From assembly GCA_034687125.1 (NCBI GenBank), contig JAQGBZ010000149.1, positions 62,001 to 126,000 on the forward strand: a stretch of 64,000 nucleotides of DNA. The letters run 5' to 3'. Shown piece after piece: positions 39,030-55,200 of this stretch (its first letter is position 1; every line of letters starts with the position of its first letter). A program made the translations under genes and the position numbers. The notes beneath the pieces are model-generated. The model had not been told where the DNA came from. It was given only the letters and a program-made list of their open reading frames with translations, and ran no database searches. Source of the DNA: Neelides folsomi. Lineage: Eukaryota; Arthropoda; Collembola; Neelipleona; Neelidae.

Positions 39030-39503
39030 ATGAAGCTTCTTCCTTTGACGTTCCTTGGATTCATACTGGTCAACGAGGGATTTGGGTTTAGAGGCTATGG
39101 AGATCAATGCACACATTACTCTAACGGTCCCGAAAACTGCGATCCAAGAAAGATGCTTGAATGCGATCGGCAAAATCGTTGCAAATGTGTGGACAACTTG
39201 GTATGGATTTATCAATATGACCGCTGCGGCTTACGCGTTGGATCTCCTTGTCCTCCTGGAAATTTTGGAGGAGGGAATTTCGGACAAGGTTTAATTCCTC
39301 AAGGAGGTGGAATTGGCGCCATTAGCAGCTATCCTTCTTGTCCACCTAATTCTTACTGCGACACCCAGGCCCATACCTGCGTCTGTGAGCCATACTACCG
39401 TCCAAACTATGATTATTCGGCTTGCAATGGGACAAGAGGCAAAGCTAACTTTTCATATTTAACTTCTTTATTTCTACTTATAACCTTTGCCAAGTTCATT
39501 TGA
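39030..39503 (+). CDS. Secreted or GPI-anchored cysteine-rich protein (EB/EGF-like modules)
   Basis: A single coding exon of 157 residues. The N-terminus MKLLPLTFLGFILVNEGFGF is a typical signal peptide. The mature part has 12 cysteines in two clusters separated by a Gly-rich spacer (about residues 76-100). Each cluster ends in a CxC motif (RCKCVD and TCVCEP) preceded by a C-x-P/D-rich loop (CPPNSYCDTQAHTC). This is the spacing of EB or EGF-like modules of nematode and arthropod secreted proteins. The last ~20 residues (NFSYLTSLFLLITFAKFI) are hydrophobic after a small-residue stretch (CNGTRGKAN), which fits a GPI-anchor signal. I do not recognise the specific family. Start chosen as the first ATG, directly before the signal peptide. 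AATAAA at 39635. Confidence 0.8.
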   Translation: MKLLPLTFLGFILVNEGFGFRGYGDQCTHYSNGPENCDPRKMLECDRQNRCKCVDNLVWIYQYDRCGLRVGSPCPPGNFGGGNFGQGLIPQGGGIGAISSYPSCPPNSYCDTQAHTCVCEPYYRPNYDYSACNGTRGKANFSYLTSLFLLITFAKFI

Positions 39504-39634
39504 GAATAATTGACGATGAGTGAAATATTTAGATGATAGTGAGTTGTTAAAAATATTAGAATGTAGTTAAACTATCTGTAGTAGTAATTGTTACATAAGT
39601 ATGCTGGATTTGACGGAGATAATTTATAGATGTA

Positions 39635-39640
39635 AATAAA
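39635..39640 (+). terminator. Putative polyadenylation signal of the cysteine-rich gene
   Basis: AATAAA 132 bp after the stop codon. The opposite-strand LC3 gene has TTTATT (AATAAA on minus) at 39800-39805. Confidence 0.5.
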
Positions 39641-40064
39641 AATGTAGAATGTTTTGTACAAAATGCATTTGATCACATTTTTAATATTTCAATGACATAA
39701 TTAAATTGCGTCTTGAATTAAAGTTCCAATGATGTTCATTTTACTCTATGGAATTCAATGTTAGTGAGATGGTGCCATCAAAATATTTACAATTATTTTT
39801 TTATTTGATCATCTTTTACAAATGGTTTTCAAACTCGTTGATCGTTTCAACGAGATAGTTATATACAAAAAGTGTAAAGAAGTACAAGAGTATCTTTATA
39901 AGTTACAAAGTTGATGGAAGAGCTGATGTAATCCTATGTTAATAATATTAGTAAGCACCATTAGAAGAATGAAGTGGAATTCTTTTTTTTGAATATAGGA
40001 GTACAAGAACAGTTAATTGAAAAGTAAAGTTATTTTAGATGAGGATTAATGTCAAAAGAGGTTT

Positions 40065-42526
<2,462 letters not shown>

Positions 42527-45500
42527 CGTGTTCGGGTCCAAGAAGTCGATGTGACGAGAGATGCCGATGAGCCGGTGGCTCGCTACAATTTGTATGATCG
42601 GAAACAGCTTACAAGAGCGTCGAGTCTCAATGGACTCCTCCTCTGATGGCAGTTCGCTGGGGGGATTTGCCTAAGCTGGAAGGGGAAATGGTCCACACGT
42701 TGTTTCGCTACCTCCAGCTGCCCCAACAGGAGCTTCGAATTTGCAAGCAGATGTAGAGTGGCTATATGGGAGATGATGGCTATGAGATTATCCCTCACCA
42801 GCCCCTCTCTGATTAATAATAATAATAATATATAATGTGTGTGTGTGTTGGACGAGGGAGGTGGCTGGATGGACTCTGGAAGCGGAGAATCCTCCCCAAG
42901 GTCAACTTCTCTGACCTCTCCTCGCTCCTTCTTCTTCACCAAGTGAGCCTCCTATCGCCCCTCGCTCAGATACACACACTTCAATGTTGACCAAAGTTGA
43001 TAAGAAACTCTGAGAATCTATTGTACTCATTCCAACTCCTCTATTTTTCATCTCAATTCCCAATACAAAGTGTGACTTGTACTCATAAGAGATTGACTTG
43101 ATAATACCTAATACAAATAATAAACTTATTAAAAGTAAGCTATACATGTAGAATATGGTTCTCCTATAGAGAGTTAACTTACATTGTTGCATACTTTTTG
43201 CCCTTATGAACTCACACAAAAGTAATAATAACATTGTACTATCTTGAATAGCCAGAATAGCTCATCTGTATAAACATCTTTAATGCACGAGAATAGGAAA
43301 TTGTCCATCATAGTAAACATCTATTTTTATATATTGAAACTGCGTTATAAATCATTATATTCTTGTTAAAGAGAATAATCGGAGGTGTGGCTTAATGCCT
43401 TTTATATAAATAGGTTTTCCTAGTAGAGCACTTTTAACTTTTAAGGATTTTTAAAATAAATGATAAAATAATTTGCCTTATTTCAAGTAAAGTATGTTTA
43501 TAAACTATACCTGTTTACTATAATATATTATGTGTACTGTGTAGGTAAATACCATACAATGCTTATGAACGGCGAATGGCTTCACATTCAACTATACATG
43601 TACCTTTGTAAATATTTAATAATATGTATATGCTATCAATATTGTGTAATAAGTATGAATTATGCATCTTATTCATATTATACATTTATAAATACATAGT
43701 GTACATAGTGTTCAGTTTAAGTAAAATATTTATTTCATTTTTAGATTCATTGAAACATTTCGGATATTCAAAAAATAAAATATTACATATATTAAATACA
43801 TACAAATCATTGTTAATTCTTCCCATTACGCAATTATACATAATTAATTAAATACGTGTATCTTTCAAATGGTTAAATTTCTATCTATAATATACTTATA
43901 TTTTTTAATGCAATTGATCGTTGAAATTAAAGTATATAAATAAGTAAAGAAAGTGAGTTGTACGTTAATTTTTTAGATTTTAAATATACAGATATGTATT
44001 ATAACAATCTGTATTATATCAACAATCAACAATCTGTATTATAACAATCATAATCGAATCATATTATATAAGTAATCATAAAATTATTGTAATGGAATTA
44101 ACAATAAACAATAAAGAATTTACACAAATCACATTTTCTATTTAAAATATCTTGGTTTTTAAAGCTATAAAACAAATTATATGTATTTCAATTTATCATT
44201 AGCACTAACAATTTATGATTGTTTAAATCGACAAGTAATTTTTTAAAAATCTTCTCACTTATCAATCAACATTTACCATAAGTTTAATGACGAATGAATT
44301 TGGAAATGAATAATTTTGAATGAGAATTCATAAAATAGTTGTAAAAGTAGATATTTGTCCTTTTAATCTCTAATTTTTTAAGCTAATTCACCTAAAGTGG
44401 TTTCCGGTTTTGTATCCAGACTAGATTTGTTTGTTGCTTTTTTAATTCATTATACTTTTATAACGCGCTGTCACCTCGAGTTCGTTAATAAAAATTTTAT
44501 TAACTATAAATTAATAGTTGATTTGTATTACCATTTTCAAAATCTTTAAGGATAAATTGTCATAAACTCGAAATACTCAGCAATAATTAAATTATAAACC
44601 ATTAAACTAGAAAATGTTAAAGTTAAACTAACGACTTTCTTAAGTTTTTTTTATTAAAGAGCCTTTCTTATGTTGTTCCCAGCTCTTCTATTCAGATGCA
44701 TGCGTGTAATGAATATACAATTTACGTTATATATTATTCAACTCAGGTTAAATAAATATTTTTACAAATCATTTATCAAATAAATACAAGTGCAAAGTGT
44801 CGTTACAAATTATTTTAAAAATTAAATAATGAGAATTTATACAATTCATTGCTAAACTAGAATAGAATTAGCACACAACTGAATCAGTGCAAAAGATATT
44901 TTGACTTTGACGCAGAAAAAAGTATAAAAAATTTGTAATTGAAGAAATATGTTCCAGATAAATGCACATAACGAATCTCAATAGATTTTTTGGCCGACAT
45001 TCGAACTCTGAACCTTATTAATTTACTTAAAGTTGAAATTTCAACTTGGAACGTTATTTGACGCTCAATTTATAAATCCAATTTAGCAATATTATATTTA
45101 CTATAACCAATATAATTATGTATGTGCCTCTCATATCAAATTTATATTTTTTATCTATCTTCCTTGCTTTTCAATTGTCAAAATTGTGACTTTTATTGTA
45201 AATTATACTCACTTATCATTTTTGCTAAACATATACATTTAACTTATAAAAATGTATACACTTGTACTTAAACTTTCTTTCTCCATAATATTAATATATT
45301 TTTATGTTTATCGTTAGTTAATTTAATAGCCCTTAGATAAATAGTAAACACTTCCGATTTATCTGCATACTAGGTATATTACATGCACATTGTTTTAAAT
45401 CCTACATGATGCAGAATGCCAGGCGTTCTCATTCTAACAGTTACTGAGCAAGCTCTAAATGAATACGCGTATAAATGTTAATTATGAGAAATAATTTGTA

Positions 45501-46297
45501 TTATATAAAATTAAATTATTAATGAGAATCCTCTGGTGTTGAATAAATTAAAAGAGAAAATCCTAAACGTGAAGATTAAAGTAGGAGCGGAAGCCCATCA
45601 TTTCCATTAAAAGAAACAATGAAAGAAATTCATAAATTCCCGAACCATAAATTATATTACCTATATTAACATTAACTACTACTACACTACTACTGTATTA
45701 ACATAAATAGACTAAAACTAAACTAATATAATTAAGGTTAAAGCTAATCAATCAACAAAACTTTGATTATATCATAAAGCAACAATTTTAAAGGTATATC
45801 CCATATCACATTTGTTTAAACACTTACAACTTCCCTAATGATTCCTCTCACCGTAAGTTTTTATAATAGTAGATACATGATTTACGCACAATATATTTCC
45901 TACCTATCTATGAATGAATGCCGTTAAGAGGTATTTAAATACGTATAATTAATTAAATTGATATTTCACTCTTTTTACATAGGTAATTAATTAAAAAGCC
46001 AAACTTTGTGACCAATTTGACATCATTAATGAAAAATTCTGCCTTCTTGCTCTTTTCAAATTTCTAAACTATGCATCTTTTGCTTTTTAATGATGAATAA
46101 CATTTAAGTATGTATTTTAATGTTTGACTCTGTCGATCCTTGTGAAAAGGATGAAAATCGAAAGTTTGAAAACTTTCTTCAAAAGTTTAATATTAGCTAA
46201 TAAAAAACACCTTTTGAGTGTTCAAGTTTGGAATCACAAATTGTTACATCTTAAAATAAATCGATGTTAAAACTAAATGTACGCGGTCTTGAACTGA
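42527..46297. other. Intergenic region between LC3 and FAM20C
   Basis: About 3.8 kb. The first 450 bp (to ~42980) are GC-richer and probably hold the LC3 5' UTR and promoter, with (TAA)n and (GT)n microsatellites. The rest is very AT-rich, with a short local repeat of AACAATCTGTATTATA units near 43995-44045. No gene is supportable. Confidence 0.6.
42814..42850. repeat. Adjacent (TAA)n and (TG)n microsatellites
   Basis: About five TAA/AAT units followed by TATAA and a TG run, 290-325 bp upstream of the LC3 start codon. Confidence 0.85.
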
Positions 46298-49200
46298 TTA
46301 GAATGAATCGTCAATGATGATTTCGTCGACGCTTTGCTCTGCACTCCCTCCAGTTGCAGTTTCCTTTCTCTGCTGAACACACTGGCGAACCGTTTTGAGG
46401 ATGATATTCACACGGCGGTCGATGGCCCTGAAGTGTGGCTCCCATAAAATTGGGTCGAGGGGATCATGACTTAGAGATTTTTTCAAAGCGTCGCTCAGGT
46501 GCTCTGGCCCATTTTGAAATCTAAAAAAGAACAAAATGATTAATATTTTGTAATAAACCCACAAAAACTTCAATTGTAAAACCACAGTTTTTATCTTTGA
46601 ATAAAGATTGAAACATAAACATGGATACATTAAACATTATTTCTTTCAAAGTTGGGATCAAAAATATTTTTTAAAATTCTTTGAACAATGGACTCAATAA
46701 ACGACAAACACTTGAAATTGCCAAAATTGTACTCGGAAGAAGATTTTCCCTACGAAGTAACTACTCTTGCAGATAATTATTATATTGATTGATGATGAAC
46801 GGATAGCATATAATAAAAACTAATTATAACATAATTTAATATTTCAGCCGAAATCAACAAGAGAGAATTTCGAGATTTTCCTTCAACAGTCTGGAGTGAA
46901 TGAATTGCTCTTGGATGTGCTAACAGCACTTCATTGTAAAGGAGAAAAGCCAGACAATCCTGTTGATTTCATCCGTGAGTTTATGCGGAAAACTTCTCCT
47001 TCCAGAAAAGAAGATCTTGATTCAATCATCGATTCGCTCAAGAAAACCCTCTTGGAAGAAGAAGTAAATGTAATAAACTACAATTTGCATCTAATTGACC
47101 CATTTTACTAATTAATTAATCTCGACTTCTTATACCTACTCGAAATTTAATCAATAGCTATAAGAGATATATTACAATAATTGTATTTTTAATAGAATAT
47201 TTCACTGACCGAAGAACTGAACAGGGAAAGGGAAAGATACGCTGCCTTGAAATTACAAGTTCAAAACATTGTTTCAAATCTCCAAGCTCCAGAGATTCAA
47301 AATGATGGCGAGCCAATGACAAAAAATATGCATATAACTTATGACGGAGCTAAATAAATAATTAGGTATAGAGACTGCTATTCAATTAGGCTCCTAAACG
47401 TTATAGAATAAAATGGCGTGTTAAAACAAAAAATATACTTTTCTTTTCATAATAAATTCAAAGGAGCTAAAATAAGGTCGAATTTAGTTTTGGTAGAGTG
47501 AGTCAGAAAAGATAAAACTTACTTTACAAACTTTTCAAGCGTAGATTTCCTAATGATGCAACATTGGTAAAGTGGGGCCAAAATAGAGATCTCATCGTGC
47601 CGTGGTCTTCCGAAAGCTCGCCCATGATCCAGATGAATGAGAAAAGTGTCATTCCCAAACATCTTAAAAGTCTCGTAGTGATGACGGTCCATGTTCCCCA
47701 TGAGGAAGTCAAAGACTGCCATGTCGACGATGTCAAGGAGCCGTCGGCCCCGATCGTACGGCGGAGTTGATCTTATAAGGTCACAATAGTCGGAGTCAAC
47801 TTCCCATTGTGCCTTTCTCCTCTTATGGTATGAACGTCTCCACGGATGTCTCCACACTTTTCTCGAGGCAGCATCTGAAACATTTAATTAACAAACATTA
47901 AATCCAGTCGATTTATTAAGCCAAAAATTACATCGAATCCTAAAGATTTAACTAACATTAAGAACATTTAACATTCATTTTAATTTATATTTCAATTCAA
48001 ATGCTCCTTGCCTAGAAAAACGAACTAAAACAAAAAAGAATCTAAACTAGATAATATTTTATATAATTTTAATATTTAATTAAAAATAACGGCATCATTT
48101 ACTGGTTAAGATGAACATATCAAAAATTCTAGTTTTTAAAATGACAATCAAATGACCTTTGGGAGGGAGGAAGGCGGCAAAGGAGCCTTCCAAAGTATCA
48201 GGATTTCCACAAATAGCATGGGAAGTGTCGCAGTAGTAGGAGCATTTCCCGTGGAAGCAAATATTCCCAGCTGGTGAGACGAAGAATGTGTGAAGTAGCT
48301 GCCCTTCAGCCAACGGGTAAATCTCCGAAGAAATATTGAGCAAACGCCCTACGACTGGAGGAGCTCTGAAACGATACCATAAATCAGATAAGACCGTTAT
48401 CAAAAAGAAATTGAAATTATTCATCTCGTCCTGATAAACTGTACCTTCGGAATCCGAGGACCCGGTCCAAGTGAAAAGCAGCAATCTCAGCGTTATGGCG
48501 TTCAAAGTCAGTGAAGTAGAAGTGATTCGGAAGAGTTTCCTGCTCTCGCCCAAACCTGTCAAACCAAATGTCATTCATCAAGAGCTGAGAATATTAAAAG
48601 AATAATGAAATGAAAAAACGACTTACCGCATGGGCTTGAACATGGCTTGACCATTTGACTCAAAATCCATGATGAGTTTCAACTGCGTTCCGCCTTCCTT
48701 CTGTTCCAAATGGATGATTTCTTCAGTCGCCATGGCACGGAGGAGTCCCTCAATGATCCCATCCTTGTCACTATACATCTCCTGCTTTCGTATCAAGAGT
48801 TGAAAGCGTTCAAAGTACGTCAGGTTCGGTTTCGACCTAAAATCAAAAATCTCAATGAATTCCACCATTTAAACTTCTTCGCAAATTATATAGTTCATAA
48901 ACTTCATAAATCCAAATTATAAAAACATTTATGCTCCTCAGTTTAGGGGTTATCCCCTAAACTGAGGAAAATATTGTTTCAATTAAACGATAATTACTTT
49001 TTTGATTCATTTCTTGAGTATATAAAGGGGGAAAATGCCAGACATCATGTCATGAACTTGCATGGTTATTAAAGAAAAGTTGACTCAAACTTAATTTCCT
49101 CATTCTAATGCACAAGAGAAAAACAGGAACTTTTGGTTCGTAATTCATTTTGATCAGATCTTGGTGAACTCTCTGTGTATTATTTCAAAGATCAGCCCTG

Positions 49201-52200
49201 TCCTCGCTTATCTCAATTTCCCATTCAATGCACTCGGCTCGCTTTTTGAGTCGAATTGAATTGGGAAGCCGTATGAGAACGGGTTAACAGAAATTGACTA
49301 TAATATTTCCTTGGATGATTGACGTTTCACGGTACGTCGTACCGTCGGAGATGAGTTGATAATAATGATGAGAGGGAGCTTTTATTATCATAGGTATAAC
49401 ACTCAATCCTTTTTGGTTGAGCTTCACCTACGATTTTGATGTTTTCAAATTATATCGTCATTATCTGTAATAAGATCCTCTGGAACCTGTTAGGTTTAAA
49501 CTGCCTCATGGGCTTTACTCGAGCTCTAATAAGGGAAATTGTTCCTTTGAATAATAATGAGTGGGCAGGAGTATGGAAAAATTGACAATGACCCTTTGAC
49601 ACGAACTTGTATTCATCTTCCTTTGAGTGTCATTTATCTCAATATTGAGTCTGATTTACAACCTTCATTCATTGAAGGGAAGGCGGAGACCTCTGAGGTT
49701 AATGCGGCATTCGAAATTCAAACCTGGTACTAAGAGTTGACATTAATTTCAATTCTAGTGAACAGGAAAAGAAAATGAAAATTCACTTCACAGCATTAAA
49801 GAATTTTCTGGTGAATGTGAATGAATGAAGCAGAGGGCTCATCGTGTGGCAAGTCCACTATTAACATTATATCTAACTATCCATCTTTTGCCAACGACTA
49901 CTATAATACTCGTATATATGAACATTGTATAGTAATACAATGTATTAAATATATTAAACTAGAAGTATCAAAGTACAAAACTTAATATTCAATGCGAGTA
50001 AGCATCCAGACAATCCTCCAATAGGGTTGGGAGGAAGGACGAGAAATAAAATAAAGCTAAATAACAACAAAGCTCCCGATTTATGTCTTAATAAATTCGA
50101 TGATGAGAATCGAAACACGCCATCACTACCGGGTCTTTTAAGCCGACCTTAAATAAAGGAGGGTTGTAATATGAAAACTAACTGTGCATTGGAAGAGAAG
50201 AAGAGATCCATCAAGAAGCCCATTAATGTCTATAAGGCCACCCAGGAGCCAAAGATTCAAGAAAGAAGTTCGACCCTCTCACTTCAAAGTTCGAAAAGAG
50301 GAATCGCCCCTAATTCCCCCATTATTCATCCCAAAGTCAAGAAAGAGATGGAAAAGCTATTAGAAAAACCCAAAGTGCAGTAATTTACGAACAAGATCCA
50401 ATTCATGGCGAAGAATTATATGAATCGATTGAAAAAGTGAAAAAAAGTCTTTTAACCAAAGATTAAATTGCATATTGCATAAGACAAAAAACTGCATTTT
50501 TTTGAGTAAGTTTTTGGGGGAGAATTGGAGAAGACACGAGAGAGAGTCCGTCGGACTAAGTGGAAATTGAGAGGAAGTGATCCGGAATGGAATCCGAGTG
50601 AAAAACTTTATGTTCCTTATCCAATTATTTATCCGAACTTGTATTGATGTTTTATTGACCCCTAACAAATTCGGAGAGAAAAACAACCAAGGAGTTCCCA
50701 ACAGTCGAATTATCTCAATTTGCCTGAAGTACCCTCATTATGAGTAAGATATCACATTAAACTTCCATTACTCTCGCTTCCTTTGAAAGAAAGGAAGAGG
50801 AAACCCATTGTCATTAATTATACGAGGGGCTCTTTGTAAATCACACTTTCTTCCGCTCCGCCCAAACACTCAAGACTAATTAAATTGAATAAAATTATCG
50901 TGGCCTTTTCAATCCACAAATTCTCGGATGTCATTAAACATACGTTTTGTCCATTAAAAATAAAACCTTGTCATTTAAAATTCTCATCGTAAAGCCGCAA
51001 TTAACAAAAGCGGTAGTTGAATAAGACAATTTTATTCAAATGAGCTTAAGATAAAATTAATTGTGCAAAAATATTCGAAATAAAAGATCGATCTCTCATG
51101 AGAATAAAAACTTTGAATGTTCAGACATTTTTTAAATTGTAATAAAAGTAAGTTCAACAAGTTGAACGCACTGAAATTTAAAAATCACTATGTCCTCATA
51201 ATCACAATATTCATGAGATTGTACATAATTTATTATGAAAATGATACATTTGAAAAAATTTATACGAGTTTGGTTTTTCCTCCTCAACCTTATGAACTTG
51301 CGATGTTTTGATATGAAATGATTTATCAACACAAAATTGCTACCCACGAATAATATAACATTTATATTGAAATGATAATAATTTATTGTTAACCTACCCC
51401 AAATGCATGAAGTATATGAACACAATTAAATAAAAGTAATTACATCCTGAAAAGTTCAAAATTTATGAAAACCAAACGAGAGCAACTTTTTATTTGTGAG
51501 AAAACCAAAACATAGTCGTTATGTTGAACAAAACTATTTCTCATTTAATTACAATATAATACTCTAAATTGAGATGTAAAGAGTAAATGCATCGTATGAT
51601 ATATGATTTATATATTTGCTTGATATTATAAGCAATGATTAAACTTATAAAAAAGCTTGTTATTATCATTGCCAATCCCCCTTCATTCCCTTTCTTCCAT
51701 TAAAGTTTACATCCGGGAGGTATACGGAATAATGTAATCATCTGAATATAAATAAGGCTTATTTTAAAATTCATTTTCTTGACTTTACAACTAAACATTT
51801 TCTTCTTGAAGCAATATTGTTCCTTGCGATTAAGAACTTTTAAACCATTTCAAAATACCTATTCAAGAAATCTATTTTACTACTTTACATAATTACACTT
51901 AAAAAAGTATGCCACATTTGAAGTTAAATTGAGCAAAGCGAATACCAATAAGTTTTTTATATTCAAAACAACTCCTTTTAAGAATGTATCTTTTAGAATA
52001 AATATAAATACATACTATGTATTTCAATCAAGACATCAAAAAGAAATAATGTAACTCAAACAAGGTCTGTATTGACATAACGTGAAAAGGGTAAAAAATG
52101 TTGACGGAAGTGCTTATATAATCAAACTCTGAGAATTGAGTTGTAGCACAAAAAACAACTCGTGGCTTAAGACTTTAAAAAGAATTTAAATTGTGCTATT

Positions 52201-55200
52201 GCTGAACTCATGAGTTGGTCATTTTTTAACCATATCAAATGAATTTATAAAAGTACCTACAAATACCTATAAATACCATAATAATAAATAAGTATGTTAA
52301 ATAAAGTGTACATAACTTAAGTACCTTACATATGGTAGTTAAATTCGACAAAAAGCTACTAGATTTAAACCTCTAACTTTGAATAAAAACTTTTCCATTG
52401 CGCTACCATAATTACATTCATAGGATTGGCCCTTGCCTCCTCATTTATGACTCATTAATTCTGTATTATTCCAAATTAGTAACAACTTTTAGGGTGAAAA
52501 TAATTAATCAATGATGCATTTTTAGCTATATAAACATTTTAAATTGCTCATTCTAAGATATTTGTTTAAACAAACAAAAATCAACCAACGCTTGAACAAA
52601 TGAGTCTCATTGTCAGTTAGAAACTCATAAATGATAAATTAAGGAATATATTAAAAAATGAATAATATTATTTTAAATCCAACTGATAACAGCTATATCA
52701 ATTTTGATGAATGAAATGAAACGAACACACAAGTTGAAGATAGTAAAAAGTGAATTATGAAGACTGTTTATTCCTTGATAACTTCATTGCATCATCCCAT
52801 CAAATCCAATTCCATAAGAAAAGAAAAACAAACTCCTTCAAGTGCACATTTTTCAAGTGTTAAATAAAAGTTTATGCTTTAGAATCTCCCATATCATATT
52901 TGACTTATTGTGACGGTCATATAAGCCTCTCCCAAGGAGCGTATAACTCCATATTATAAATATAAGGAGTAAAGAGACAGACAGACATTGTAAAAGTCGA
53001 GCGCGGAGACCTTTGGTAAATAAAGAAAGAAAAGTTGATTTCTCCCATTCAACGACTCTCCCTCTCCATCATCTCCCATAAAGTCGAAGGGGGGAATTTG
53101 TACATCGTGGATCAATACACCTCAAAAAATGATTTTAAGTAGGAGAGATAAGGAAGTAGTAGTGCGGGTAAATGGGTTCCCTCTCAGCGGATCCGCCAGT
53201 TCGGATATATGGCTCTCAAGTCTCCCATCTGCTGCTTTGTGACATTTGAGAACCTTGCCCATTCGATGGATGATCTTGAAAGGAATCCTGAGAAGATTAC
53301 TTTATTCAGCCGCCAGAACTCTCCTTATTCATGTTTAAGGAGTAGAAAATCGAAAGGGCTTATCCTTCCCGTCGCTCTCCACCCAGGAAACCCCTCATCA
53401 TCTTCCCTTGATTAAAAACACATTTATTGAACCTCGAGGCTTCAAACCCTACTCGATTATTCACCACATCCATTTTTGAGCTAACGAGGTAAACTTTAAT
53501 AATATTACAACATACTATAGGTATGCCATGATGTTTAAGTCTCAGCTAAAGTGTTCAAGGAATAATGAAAATAATCAAATTACTTCTGCTAAATTGATGA
53601 TCAAACAATATTTGAACTCCTTAATAGGGAAACTTCAAAAGCAAACAAATTTTCAATTTAGCCCTATCAGTAATCCATTCCTCTAACATAAAAAGCACAT
53701 ATCCGGATTCCATTGTTGCCTTCCTCCTTGCGAATTAAGTATTCAATGTAAATAAGCTTTCGCAATCAGTATTTGCATCTTGAGATAAGAAATAATTGAA
53801 ACTTGAAACGGTCTCGAAAACCATCAATCAATAAAGTAAAGAATAATTAAAACTAATAGGCATCGGTGTAACATAACATATCAGTCAGTGTAAGTATGAT
53901 ATATTGTATCTTGTATCAGTATTTCAGTATCATGAATGACATATCAGAACATTATTAAAAATAAGTCATATCTTAGACTTATTATTTTACCAATATTAAT
54001 GATATTATGTAACATGTAGCTTGGATAGACAGAAAATGGGCGGTGAGTAACATAACTAATAAAATGATAGTGTGAGAACTCGTAGATGTAATATTATATG
54101 GAAGGTTGAAAAGACATGATTTAAATTCAACCTCCGCCCTTTAATGTGTCTTCTTTTCCACCGGCATAACGGAAAAGGGGGGATAATGTTCGAAAAAAGA
54201 AGGAAGATCAAAGGATATTATTGAAGAGATCCAAAGATTGTAACTTGTATCAAAAAGGTCCAATGTCTGTAATCTCTATAATGATAATGCTAAAGGGTTC
54301 ATCGCCGTAGCCTCAAGGCTTCCTTTAATGAAAGCTCATCAATGGAAAGCTCATTTCATTTCCCAAGAAATGGGAAACTCCACAGCGATGTCAGAGATTT
54401 TTTCCCCAATCTCCTAACAATTCCATCGGTTCAAATGAGAGGGAAAACTCCGCCTTTGCCAGTGGAAAAGGAAAGAAAGGGAAAGAGTTTCCCAAACTTT
54501 GTGCTTTTCCCTCCCAATCACATCTCTAATTCTGATTTTGTCCAGTTTTCATTCCGCCCTCCGAGACTTCCCCTGTATATGGATTTATATCTTCAAGAGA
54601 ACAGTATACTGGCATACCCTGTATAAAAAGGGAATGGGAGAAATGTATGAAATGAAAGTTGCTCTCGGTCGTTGCTCCACAAGCACCCTGAAAAATAAAT
54701 TCCCATCTCCACCTTCGCTCGACCGGGTGAGAGAAGAAGAGAGGAAATGAAGTCGCTCTTTGCTTTTTCATCTTCATTTTCCATTTCTCAATTCTTCTCC
54801 AATTTCCTCTTTGGAAGAGGAAAGCAAAGGAGGAAATCAATAGGTTTTGCAAAAGAGAAAGTTAATTTGATCTTACGATCCTCTTTATCAGCTCCTTTCA
54901 TGTCCTCCCCTCCTCTTCTCAATAAAATCTCCCTTTGCTTCTTGCTGTATTTTACAGACCCACCAGCTGACTCTCCAATGTCTTCGAAGAAAGCTCTTTA
55001 TTTAAGTGACTTGGGACCAAAATGACTCGTCTTTCAAAACTCTCCTCCCATAACAGCCCTAATTGTATTCATGGAACTTTTTCATTACAGAGAATTTCAA
55101 TTTCAAGGGATAAAAAAGAGATTCACTTCGAATCTCTGTCCCACAAACTCCTTCAATGACACATGTGCCGTATGGAGATAAAACGGGTTTAATTATTTTC

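Noticed and set aside
50171-50383. 70-codon open stretch in FAM20C intron 2, Lys-rich
   Set aside because: No known motif, no clear splice context, and short enough to be chance in a long intron. Left out as a gene.
54342-55025. Overlapping open frames on both strands in a purine/pyrimidine-rich block
   Set aside because: The openness comes from base-composition bias: Ser/Phe/Pro on one strand and Lys/Glu/Arg on the other. No homology features.
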